DNA from: Devosia sp. 66-22
GTDB lineage: Bacteria; Pseudomonadota; Alphaproteobacteria; Rhizobiales; Devosiaceae
Direction of reading: 5' to 3'
DNA length: 64,000 nucleotides
NCBI GenBank assembly: GCA_001899065.1
Contig: MKUZ01000006.1
Location: 198,318-262,317 of the forward strand
Positions 43,815 through 51,627 of this stretch are shown here, piece by piece (the stretch's first letter is position 1; each line of letters starts with the position of its first letter). A program made the translations under genes and the position numbers. A model generated the notes under the pieces. It searched no databases and had not been told where the DNA came from. It saw only the letters and a program-made list of their open reading frames with translations.

Positions 43815-45034
43815 TGCACCACCTCGGCATTGAGGTCCGGCCAGTTGCGCAGCGCCGCGGCATGCTTGACCTTCCAGGCCTGCACATCGTCGGTGCGGCC
43901 CTCGGCCCGGCTGCGACGGGCTTGCTCGATGGCAGCAAGGAGCCGCTCCGTCACGGGCTGCAGTTCGCCGGCTCCGAGCGAGCGCGCGTCGAGGATGAAC
44001 GAGCCATGCGAAAGCTGGTGGGTGCGGACGCGAATGGGAGGTGTTCCGACCTCCAGCGCGTGCACGACATCGACGGCATCGAACCCGGCATCGGGCAGCA
44101 CCGTGATGCGCAGCCGGTCGAACGGGTTGCCCGTCGGATCGGGATCGAGATCGGTGGCGATGCCGGCGACGTTCTCCAGCGCGACGCGCCAATGGTTGAG
44201 TGGCACGAGCAGCGCCGCGCGCTCGGCCGCGCGATCACCGGCGGCAAAGGCGCGGAGCGCCACGATGGCGGCGGCGATCCCCTCCTTGCCCACCTTCATC
44301 GGCCGGCCGATGCCGTAGCCCTGGAGGAAGGCAGCGCGGACCAGCTCCTTGCGGCCGGCAACCACGCCGGCGGTCGCACCACCGAGGAATTTGTGGGCGC
44401 TGTGGATGGTGATGTCGGCGCCCGCGCGCAGGTAGCTGTGGATGTCGTACTCGGCGGCAAGGTCGACGATGACCGGCACGCCGCGTGCGTGGCAGACGCG
44501 CACGAAGTCGGCGATCGGGAGCTGCCCGTCGGGCGCGCAGTGGTGGCTGACGACATAGAGGGCCGCCGCGGTATTGGGACCGATGGCGCCCTCGAGCTGG
44601 CTCTGCGTCGCCGAGTTCACGGCACCGAACGGCACGACGCGCGCGCCGGTCAGGCGAACGTCCTGCTCGATGGGATGACCGTAATTGACGAGGTGCCCGA
44701 CCTGCACCACGACCTCGTTCTTCATTCCCGTGGTATCGGGGAGGCGCTCGATCGCGGCCATGCGGTCGCCCGTCATCGCCCCGGCGATCGCCATGCAGAT
44801 GCCCGCGGCACTGCACGCCGACACGAAGCCCGCCTCGGTCTCCATCACCTCGGCGATGGCTCGGCTCGCCGCCGCCTGCAGTCCGACGATGTCGACGCCC
44901 CGGCCCAGGATCTCGGCGGCCGCCGCGATTGCTTCGGGACGCGCACTGATGCCGCCGAGGGTGGTGAGCGTGCCGGTCAGATTGATGACCGCTTCGGCAC
45001 CGAGACGAACGCGAATGTCATCGCTCGCAGTCAT
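43811..45034 (-). CDS. SelA/DgaE-like PLP-dependent enzyme (ammonia-lyase type)
   Basis: 407 residues. PLP Lys215 in ITIHSAHKFLGGATAGVVAG; Asp191 in VIVDLAAEY contacts PLP; the opening AEAVINLTGTLTTLGG and ETEAGFVSACSAAGI are characteristic of the SelA-like family that includes D-glucosaminate-6-phosphate ammonia lyase DgaE. It is far from real SelA context, so selenocysteine synthesis is unlikely. ATG at 45034 has GGAG eight bases upstream; GTG at 45043 would overlap the previous gene as GTGA but lacks a good site. Predicted to deaminate a beta-hydroxy amino acid or amino-sugar acid, in the same regulon as an EF0837-like deacetylase. Confidence 0.86.
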   Translation of the reverse strand: MTASDDIRVRLGAEAVINLTGTLTTLGGISARPEAIAAAAEILGRGVDIVGLQAAASRAIAEVMETEAGFVSACSAAGICMAIAGAMTGDRMAAIERLPDTTGMKNEVVVQVGHLVNYGHPIEQDVRLTGARVVPFGAVNSATQSQLEGAIGPNTAAALYVVSHHCAPDGQLPIADFVRVCHARGVPVIVDLAAEYDIHSYLRAGADITIHSAHKFLGGATAGVVAGRKELVRAAFLQGYGIGRPMKVGKEGIAAAIVALRAFAAGDRAAERAALLVPLNHWRVALENVAGIATDLDPDPTGNPFDRLRITVLPDAGFDAVDVVHALEVGTPPIRVRTHQLSHGSFILDARSLGAGELQPVTERLLAAIEQARRSRAEGRTDDVQAWKVKHAAALRNWPDLNAEVVQ

Positions 45035-45039
45035 TGACG

Positions 45040-46050
45040 TCACTCCAGGGTGCCGGCGAGGCCGGCTGCGTACTGATAGATGGCGGGCGTGCCGCCGGTG
45101 TTGAACATGACAACTTTCGCACCGGCGGGGACTTGTCCCACGGCGGCGCGCTCGGTGAGCGCCAGCGCCACCTTGGCGTTGTAGACGGGGTCGAGCACGA
45201 CTCCGTGCTCGCGGGCGAAGCGGTGGATCACGGCGGTCAGGGCCGGGGTCAGCACGCCGTAGCCGGTCGCGGCATAGTCATCGACGAGAACGACGTCACC
45301 GGCCTCGAGCTGCGTTGCGATGCCGAGCCGTTCGGCGGCACGCGCCGCATGGTGCCGGATCGTAGCATCGAGGTCCGCTGCGGTGCCGGCGACGCAGACG
45401 CCCACGACCTGCGTCGGTGCACCGAGATGCTTGAGCCCCAGGGCGAGCCCCGCCACCGTCATCCCGGCGCCGACGGCGATGAAGACGGAATGCGGCGCGC
45501 CGCCGAGGGCGGCGAACTGCCCGACCAGCTCTTCGGCTGCATCGACATAGGCGATGGTGGCGTCCACGCCATAGTCGAGCGCGCGATCGAGGATAGCCGG
45601 GCGCCGGCCCCGGGCAGCGAGCTCGGCACGCACATCCTCCTGCAACGCGAGGACGGCGCCGTGGTCGAGGCCGGCGGGAACAACCCGCACGTCGGCGCCG
45701 AGAATGTCGAAGAGCAGGCGATTGCCCTGCGGCGCTTCGTGGTCCGCCTCGTCGTCGGCCGGGATCAGCAGCACGGCCTGCATACCGCAACGTGCGGCAG
45801 CGGCAGCGATGTCGCGCAGCTTATTCGACTGGCGCGCCGCATGGGCAATGAGCGTGTCGACGCCGGTCGTGCGCAGCGAGCCGAGCACGAATTCGAGCAG
45901 ACGCGACTTGTTCCCGCCGACGCACAGGCCGGCAAGATCCTCGCGCTTGATCCACAGGTCGACGCCCAGCGCGTCCGACAGGCGCGGCGCTGCCTCGAGC
46001 GGCGTGGGCAGGTGCACGAGGCGGGTCCTGGGCTGCTGCGCGCAGATCAT
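45040..46050 (-). CDS. D-cysteine desulfhydrase / ACC deaminase-family PLP enzyme
   Basis: 336 residues, tryptophan-synthase-beta fold. PLP Lys48 in CVGGNKSRLLEFVLG; HAARQSNKLRDIAAAAARCG is the family substrate loop (AxQSNHxR, here with K for H); the PLP phosphate loop is FIAVGAGMTVAGLALG and VMFNTGGTPAIYQY. Members catalyse beta-elimination from D-cysteine or ring opening of ACC; other D-amino acids are possible. QSNK differs from both QSNH of D-cysteine desulfhydrases and QSNQ of ACC deaminases, so specificity is open. Lies between the M81 peptidase and the SelA-like gene. Confidence 0.88.
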   Translation of the reverse strand: MICAQQPRTRLVHLPTPLEAAPRLSDALGVDLWIKREDLAGLCVGGNKSRLLEFVLGSLRTTGVDTLIAHAARQSNKLRDIAAAAARCGMQAVLLIPADDEADHEAPQGNRLLFDILGADVRVVPAGLDHGAVLALQEDVRAELAARGRRPAILDRALDYGVDATIAYVDAAEELVGQFAALGGAPHSVFIAVGAGMTVAGLALGLKHLGAPTQVVGVCVAGTAADLDATIRHHAARAAERLGIATQLEAGDVVLVDDYAATGYGVLTPALTAVIHRFAREHGVVLDPVYNAKVALALTERAAVGQVPAGAKVVMFNTGGTPAIYQYAAGLAGTLE

Positions 46051-46081
46051 CGGAGCCTGTCACGCCATGCGGGGGCGACGC

Positions 46082-47590
46082 TCATGCGCGTGCCCGCAAA
46101 TGCTCGGGATAAAGCTGAACCTGTGGCTTGAAGGTGACGTTCTCGTCGAGCGGGAACATGGGCCGCGGGCAGACCCGGTGGCCGAGCGTCTTGAGATTGG
46201 CCGACGTCGCGCCCGGGATGTCGAGAACATAGTTCCGGCTGGCAAAGGCGAAGTAGCGGATCGCGGCGCCCGGCGACTTCACCACGATGATATCGGCGGC
46301 ATCGATGTCGACGCCATGCTCGAGGTAGATCGCGCGGTCCATCATGAAGACCGAACGCGAGACCACGACGATAAGGATGTTGCCGTGGCGCAGCACGGCG
46401 GTCGGACCGGCATGGGCCGGCATGCGCGAAACCTCGTGCCGATACTCGCCATTGCCCAGCCGCTCGACTTCGACATCGAGCTCGAGCGGCGGGAAGCGCG
46501 CCGGATCTATGGTGCCGCCGAGCGCGACGCGGATCGTCGCCCCGACGCCCGCCGCGTGCGCGGCCCTGGCCGCCGGTGCATCGACGATGGGCATGATGAC
46601 GCGGCCGCGATAGCCGGCCGCGAGAAGCCCCGCGAGAATGCTGTTGCTGTCGCCGGAGGCGCCGCTGCTCGGCGCGTCCGCCGCGTCCGTGAAGGTCACA
46701 GGGCCGGGCTGCTTCAGTGCATCGGCGATGGCGTCGGGCAGCGCGACGAGATCGGCAAGCATGACCTCGTGGTGCTTCCAGAACGCGTCGGCCAGCTCGC
46801 GCGCCAGCCGTTCGGCCCCGGGCAAATCGTTGTCGGTGACGACAAGCGTCTGCGATCCAAGCTCTGGCGCATCGGTGAACGGGTTGCCGATCATTACGGC
46901 GGCGGAAAGCGCTTCGCCCGACTGCTCCATCTCGATGGCGCGGTCGATGATCCTGCCATAAAGGCCGGTCGCGGTGATCAGTTCGGGGCCGCGGACCAGC
47001 GCCGGGATGAAGATGCGCGCCATCACCGGGCGGGCGCCGCGATCGAGGATGGCTTCCATCAGCCGGCCGGCGCGCTGGCCGGTACTTGTGAAGTCGTTAT
47101 GCGGATAGGTGTGGTAGACCGCGATGGCGTCGCAGTTCCGCAGCATCTTGTCGGTCAGCAGGCCGTGCAGGTCGAGCGAGACGACGATGGGGATATGCGG
47201 GCCGACGCGCGCCCGCACGCGCTCGAGGATGTAGCCCTCCGGATCGAGTTCGCTGACCGCGCCCATGGCGCCGTGCATCGACAGGTAGATGGCCACCACG
47301 TCGGGCGCCATCGCCCGGTCGATCCCCTCGATCAGCTCGCCGGCAACCCGCGAAAAACCGGCTTCCGACAGCGGTCCGGCGCTGCAGGCCGAGGCGCCAT
47401 AGACCCCAACCAGTTCGACATCTTTGCGACTCCGGAACACATCCATGAAGCCGCGAACGCATGTATCGGCCTCAGCATTGGCCTTGAAAAGCGCGTCGTT
47501 GCGGAGGATGTTGAAGTCCGCATACTCGCTAGGCAGCGGATTAAACGACGAGATTTCCTGCTCGCACGCCGCGACAAGAATCTTCCCCAT
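46082..47590 (-). CDS. M81-family (MlrC-like) metallopeptidase
   Basis: 502 residues. EISSFNP near the N-terminus corresponds to the ETNTFSP motif; SLDLHGLLTD and VYHTYPHNDFTSTG match the metal-site motifs of MlrC/M81 proteins, and the C-terminal DUF1485-type half is present (SRMPAHAGPTAVLRHGNILIVVVSR). MlrC degrades linear microcystin peptide, but the family is broad, and most members sit with ABC transporters. ATG at 47590 follows GGGGAG. First gene of a six-gene operon, with an operator-like palindrome 11 bases upstream. It may release the amino moiety from a small peptide before the PLP enzymes act. Confidence 0.9.
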   Translation of the reverse strand: MGKILVAACEQEISSFNPLPSEYADFNILRNDALFKANAEADTCVRGFMDVFRSRKDVELVGVYGASACSAGPLSEAGFSRVAGELIEGIDRAMAPDVVAIYLSMHGAMGAVSELDPEGYILERVRARVGPHIPIVVSLDLHGLLTDKMLRNCDAIAVYHTYPHNDFTSTGQRAGRLMEAILDRGARPVMARIFIPALVRGPELITATGLYGRIIDRAIEMEQSGEALSAAVMIGNPFTDAPELGSQTLVVTDNDLPGAERLARELADAFWKHHEVMLADLVALPDAIADALKQPGPVTFTDAADAPSSGASGDSNSILAGLLAAGYRGRVIMPIVDAPAARAAHAAGVGATIRVALGGTIDPARFPPLELDVEVERLGNGEYRHEVSRMPAHAGPTAVLRHGNILIVVVSRSVFMMDRAIYLEHGVDIDAADIIVVKSPGAAIRYFAFASRNYVLDIPGATSANLKTLGHRVCPRPMFPLDENVTFKPQVQLYPEHLRARA

Positions 47591-47600
47591 CTCCCCACCC

Positions 47601-47620
47601 AACTTGTTGTCTAACAAGTT
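47601..47620. promoter_or_regulatory. Candidate GntR operator, AACTTGTT-GTCT-AACAAGTT
   Basis: Perfect 8-base inverted repeat with 4-base spacer, 11 bases upstream of the M81 start. TTGTCTAAC at 47607-47615 matches the TTGTCWAAY element in the other two GntR-like regions. Confidence 0.65.
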
Positions 47621-47832
47621 GACCTTTGCTCATATCCCCGGTGGAGTCAAGGCGCGGCCATGCGGGCAGCGGCGTCCTGTCGCGGCTGACCGATTGCGGC
47701 GCCACGCGAGAGCCGAGGATGCAGGCTGAGCCGACTGCGGGTCTGCCGTGGGTGCGACGCGATCCGGGAGGGTGGACCGGCATGCCGACGCCCGAAGGCG
47801 CAAGGGAGCCGGCACCTAATCTGCGACGCCGT

Positions 47833-48651
47833 TCAGAGCGCCCTGTTGTATTGCTGTTCTATGCGACTGCACGCCTCGACCAGGCTTGCCGATATCTTCG
47901 CGACGAGCTGCTGGCTCATGCGGCTGTCGGGCGCCGAGATACTGATCGCGGCCAGCGAGACATTGTTGGCGTCGAGAATGGGAGCGGCGACGCAGGTGGC
48001 TCCGTCCTCGTTCTCGCCGCGCTCGACGGCGAAGCCGATCTGGCGCACGCGCTCGAGTTCGGCATGGAGGTCGACGCGCTCGACGAGAGTGTTGTGCGTC
48101 TTTCTGACGAGCCGCTCGGGCAGCAGGATGTCCCATTGCGACCGCGGACGAAACGCCAGCAGGGCCTTGCCCAGCGCCGTGGAGTGAATCTGGTCGCGCG
48201 TCCCGGGCGCCGCCTGCATGCGCAGCGAGCGGTCGCTCTCGACGATTTCCAGATAGATCACCTCTCCGCCGGTGAGGACGCCCAGATTCACCGTCTCATT
48301 GAAGGTCTCGCGCAGCTTCCGCCGTTCCGCCGCGCTCACATGGCGGATGCGTGAATAGGGGTCGGCCGACTGCATCAGCCACCACAGGCCAGATCCGGCT
48401 GAGAAGGTCTCGGTGACCGGGTTGTAGTCGACCATCTCCAGCACAGTGAGCGTATGGAGGTAGCGGTAGACAGTGGTCTTGGGCAGCTCGGCGATCTCGG
48501 CCACATCGCGCAGCGTCAGGTGGCTGGTGGATTCGCACACGATGCGCAGCACCCTGAGGGCCTTGTGCAGCGGCTTGACGAGATAGCGCCGGTCGCCCGC
48601 CAGATGCCTGCCTTCGGTCGGGACTGGCCGTGTTGTGCCTTCGTGTTGCAT
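47833..48651 (-). CDS. IclR-family transcriptional regulator
   Basis: 272 residues. The winged helix (VKPLHKALRVLRIVCESTSHLTLRDVAEIAELPKTTVYRYLHTLTVLEMVDYNP) spans about residues 25-80. The IclR effector domain follows (NETVNLGVLTGGEVIYLEIVESDRSLRM, IHSTALGKALLAF, GFAVERGENEDGATCVAAPILDANNVSLAAISISAP). A start further in (after the polar first 23 residues) is possible. Divergent from the RraA-type gene; two TTYCG-N5-CGAAA sites lie between. The nearby CUT2 importer and binding protein are on the other side of that gene and may share its control. Confidence 0.93.
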   Translation of the reverse strand: MQHEGTTRPVPTEGRHLAGDRRYLVKPLHKALRVLRIVCESTSHLTLRDVAEIAELPKTTVYRYLHTLTVLEMVDYNPVTETFSAGSGLWWLMQSADPYSRIRHVSAAERRKLRETFNETVNLGVLTGGEVIYLEIVESDRSLRMQAAPGTRDQIHSTALGKALLAFRPRSQWDILLPERLVRKTHNTLVERVDLHAELERVRQIGFAVERGENEDGATCVAAPILDANNVSLAAISISAPDSRMSQQLVAKISASLVEACSRIEQQYNRAL

Positions 48652-48708
48652 GGCGCGAATTGTGCTACGCTTTGGCCGGTTTCGCCATAGAGGGCGCGGG
48701 ACGCGATG

Positions 48709-48723
48709 TTTCGTTTTACGAAA
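48709..48723. promoter_or_regulatory. Candidate IclR operator 1, TTTCG-TTTTA-CGAAA
   Basis: Perfect 5-base inverted repeat with 5-base AT spacer, 58 bases before the IclR start. Matches the TTYCG-N5-CGAAA form of the second site. Confidence 0.6.
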
Positions 48724-48781
48724 TGACCGGGAGCGCTCGCCGCCGAAGCCTGCGGGCAGCGTCTCACGGTTCGCCGGATCG

Positions 48782-48796
48782 TTCCGCTCAACGAAA
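48782..48796. promoter_or_regulatory. Candidate IclR operator 2, TTCCG-CTCAA-CGAAA
   Basis: Near-perfect repeat of the same form as 48709-48723; centres are 73 bases apart, close to seven helical turns, as expected for cooperative or looping IclR binding. Confidence 0.55.
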
Positions 48797-48975
48797 TCCG
48801 GCTAGCTTTACAGCACCGGCGACGGACCTCACTACTATGCTGGCACAACAGGCATGGCGTTCGCGCCGGACGACGCCTGCATTGTCAATCCGTGGCGCCA
48901 GTATTGACTGGCGCCACCCTGCTTTCTTCGCCGGGTAATGTTGCCGGCCAGCGGCAGTGAAGGACGAGGCCGAAA

Positions 48976-49636
48976 TTGACTAGATCCGATTTGCTCGCGG
49001 CGTGCAGGAATGAACTGTATTCCGCGGTCGTTTCCGACACGCTCGATGCCCTTGGCTATTGCAACCAGGCCATGGCCCCCGGTTTCACGCCACTCGCCGA
49101 CGAGACGGTTCTGGTGGGCTTCGCCCGCACCGGAATCTACCTGCCGATCTACCACGACGACGACGGCGTGAACGTCTACGAGCACGAGATAGAGCTGGTC
49201 GACTCGCTGCGAGAGGACGAGGTGATCGTCCTGTCCTGTGCCGACAATCTGCGCATCACGCCTGGGGCGAGCTGCTGTCGACCCGCGCCAAATACCTCAA
49301 GGCCGCCGGCTCATCACTGATGGCAGCGTGCGCGATGCACGGCTTATCCGGGCGATGGGCTTTTCAGTGTTCTCGCGCGGCCGCAATCCGGTCGATACCA
49401 AGCACCGCGGCAAGATGATCTGGCGCGATGTTCCGGTGGACGTGGGCGGCGTGCGGATAAACACCGGCGACTTCATCATCGGCGACCTCGACGGTGTTGT
49501 CGTGGCGCCGCAGGCCGTCGCCGATGAGGCCATTGCAAAGGCGCTGCAGAAGGTGCGCGCGGAGTCGACGGTGCGCGAGGAGCTCGCCGCCGGCCAGTCG
49601 CTGGCCGCCGTGTTCGAGAAGCACCGCATCCTCTGA
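48976..49636 (+). pseudogene. RraA-family gene with two apparent single-base deletions
   Basis: Three overlapping frames together give a complete RraA-like protein (about 220 residues): first SDLLAACRNELYSAVVSDTLDALGY ... VIVLSCADNLRIT (48976-49260), then WGELLSTRAKYLKAAG in a second frame (from 49263), then LITDGSVRDARLIRAMGFSVFSRG to the end in a third (from 49310). Each switch is explained by one missing base, at CGCCTGGGG (about 49261) and GGCTCATC (about 49310). The family includes 4-hydroxy-4-methyl-2-oxoglutarate aldolase and the RNase E inhibitor RraA; the DG-x3-D motif reads DGSVRD. Start is TTG at 48976 with GAGG upstream. Either a recent pseudogene or two undercalled C runs in the assembly; the intact reading of all pieces favours the latter. 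Confidence 0.8.
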
Positions 49637-49711
49637 GGGTGTCACTACCGGGGCACTGCCCCTGTCGCGGTCTGCACCTCTCTACCCGTCCGCATGTGCA
49701 AGCTCATGGGC

Positions 49712-51559
49712 TCAGGACCCAGGGCCGTCGCCGGCAGCCCCTGCCATGAGCGTCCAGAGGTCGTCGGTGCTGAGGCGCGCCACCGCGCCGTCATACACCA
49801 CGCGGCCGAGGCGGAGCACCACGATGCGATTGGCGAGTGCGCGGACCGTGGCCATGTCATGCGTCACCAGGATCACCCCGGTGCCGGCGCCTGCAATCGA
49901 GCGGATGAGACCCACGACTTGCGCGGTCTGCTTGACGCCCAGCGCGGCGGTGGGCTCGTCGAGACAGATGAGTTTGACATGATCGCCCAGGGCACGCGCG
50001 ATGGCGATGGACTGGCGCTGGCCGCCCGAGAGCGACCTGACCAACGTGCTGTCGTCATGCAGCGTGACGCCGAGCGCGAGCAGCCGTGCGCGGCACTCCT
50101 CGGCGGCGCGACGATCGTCGCGGATCGGAACGAGGCCGAGCCAGCGGCGCATCGGCTCGCGGCCGAGCATCATGTTGTGCACGATCGACAGGTTCGGGCA
50201 GAGCGCGAGGTCCTGGTACACAGTCTCGAGGCCGGCCTGGCGCGCGCTCTGCGGGCTGGAGAACTTCACCTCCCGCCCTTCGAGCGTCATGGTGCCCTGA
50301 TCCGGCCGGATGGCGCCCGAGATGATCTTGACCAGCGTCGACTTGCCAGCGCCATTGTCGCCGAGGAGACAGACTATCTCCCCTTTGCCGACCCGAAACG
50401 AGCCCTCTTCGAGGGCGACGACCGCACCATAGGCTTTGCGTGCGCCGACGATCTCGAACACAGCTTCGCCGCCGCTCGACGGGATCGCGGTCCCGACAGT
50501 GGGCGGCGGGGACGGCGGGGCGGCCGCAAAGCCCAGCGACTGCCCGGCCTTGCCTGAGCGCTTGAGGCTGATCGCGATCTGGTCGGCGAGCAGCGCGACC
50601 AGCAATAGCCCCCCGACGGCGACGTTCTGCCACCAGGACTGGAGCCCGACGAAGATGAGGCCTGCGTTGAGGATGCCGATCGTCGCGACACCAATGGCGA
50701 TGCCGATGGGTCGCCCTGCGCCACCCGAGAAGGCGACGCCGCCCAGGATGGCTGCCGTGAGCACGTCCAGCTCGAAGCGGACACCGATCGTCGGCGGGAT
50801 CGAGCCAAGCCTGCCGGCGAGCAGCACGGCGACGAGGCCGATGAGCGCGCCGTTGACGGCATAGAGCCCAATGATCGTTCGGCCGACGGGAATACCGCAC
50901 AGTTCCGCGGCGCGAGCATCGCCCCCGATCGCGTAGACGCGCAGGCCAGTCCGGGTTCGCGTCAGCAGGAACGAGCCGGCGATGAACACGGCGAGAGCGA
51001 TGAGCACCGTGTACTGGACGCCGAACAGCCGGCCGCGCCCGAGATCGAGCAGTGCCTGCGGGAACCCGTACACCGCCGTACTGCTGACGACGTAGGCGAG
51101 GCCGCCATAGAGGGCGAGCATGGCGAGCGTCACGATGAGCGGCGAGATGCTGAGGCGGCGGACAAGAATGCCGTTCAGAAGACCAAGCGCGGCACCAAGG
51201 CCGATGCCGGTGGCGGCGGCCAGCTCCATGCTCTGCGTGGCGACGGCGACCTTGGCGACAACGATTCCCACGAGGGCCACCATCGAGCCGATGGACAGGT
51301 CGACATAGCCCGCGATCAGCAGGGCCGAGGTGCCGATCACGGCGATCATGATGGAGGTGGAGTTCACCCCGATGGTGACGAAGTTGTCGAGATTGAAGAA
51401 CGCCGAATTGAGCAGCGAGAACAGCACAACGAGCGCCACCGCGACGATGGCGAGGCCGAGGCGGCCCGATGCTTCACCGGGCGCATAGGTTCCCGGCAGC
51501 AGAGTATCGAAGATCGATGGGCGCATGCGAGGGCTCGTGGCGGTGATGGCTGTCGTCAT
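49712..51559 (-). CDS. Fused CUT2 (ribose/fructose type) ABC permease and ATP-binding protein
   Basis: 615 residues. Residues about 35-330 are an RbsC/FrcC-type permease with helices and AGYVDLSIGSMVALVG, YAIGGDARAAELCGIPV and LGGVAFSGGAGRPIG. A proline-rich linker (about 340-362, AAPPSPPPTVG) leads to one ABC domain: Walker A GDNGAGKS at 400-407, signature LSGGQRQSIAIARAL, Walker B LICLDEPTAALG, switch VTHDM. The ATPase half is single, FrcA-like, unlike the double RbsA. Permease and ATPase are normally separate genes, so this is a natural fusion; there is no stop or frame break in the linker. Fed by the binding protein upstream (51628-52788). Confidence 0.93.
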   Translation of the reverse strand: MTTAITATSPRMRPSIFDTLLPGTYAPGEASGRLGLAIVAVALVVLFSLLNSAFFNLDNFVTIGVNSTSIMIAVIGTSALLIAGYVDLSIGSMVALVGIVVAKVAVATQSMELAAATGIGLGAALGLLNGILVRRLSISPLIVTLAMLALYGGLAYVVSSTAVYGFPQALLDLGRGRLFGVQYTVLIALAVFIAGSFLLTRTRTGLRVYAIGGDARAAELCGIPVGRTIIGLYAVNGALIGLVAVLLAGRLGSIPPTIGVRFELDVLTAAILGGVAFSGGAGRPIGIAIGVATIGILNAGLIFVGLQSWWQNVAVGGLLLVALLADQIAISLKRSGKAGQSLGFAAAPPSPPPTVGTAIPSSGGEAVFEIVGARKAYGAVVALEEGSFRVGKGEIVCLLGDNGAGKSTLVKIISGAIRPDQGTMTLEGREVKFSSPQSARQAGLETVYQDLALCPNLSIVHNMMLGREPMRRWLGLVPIRDDRRAAEECRARLLALGVTLHDDSTLVRSLSGGQRQSIAIARALGDHVKLICLDEPTAALGVKQTAQVVGLIRSIAGAGTGVILVTHDMATVRALANRIVVLRLGRVVYDGAVARLSTDDLWTLMAGAAGDGPGS

Positions 51560-51582
51560 GTGGCCCTGCTGCGAGTTGACGA

Positions 51583-51605
51583 CCGCTCCCGGGGACCGGG
51601 AGCGG
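51583..51605 (-). terminator. Hairpin between CUT2 binding-protein and transporter genes
   Basis: CCGCTCCCGG (51583-51592), loop GGA, CCGGGAGCGG (51596-51605): a 10-base perfect stem. It lies in the 68-base gap between the binding-protein stop and the fusion-gene start, as with the hairpins at 9833 and 18413. Confidence 0.7.
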
Positions 51606-51627
51606 AGGGGAGAGTGTGCGGGCCCGG

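Larger units (their letters stand above)
48652..48975. other. Intergenic region between IclR and RraA-type genes
   Basis: 324 bases without a supported gene. It holds two IclR-type sites and presumably the divergent promoters. The right part, from about 48830, has no recognisable feature except the GAGG ribosome-binding site near 48965. I saw no RNA structure or repeat of note. Confidence 0.6.

Noticed and set aside
43811..45034. SelA (selenocysteine synthase) annotation
   Set aside because: The family similarity is to the DgaE branch; no selB or selenocysteine tRNA is nearby and the genes around are catabolic.
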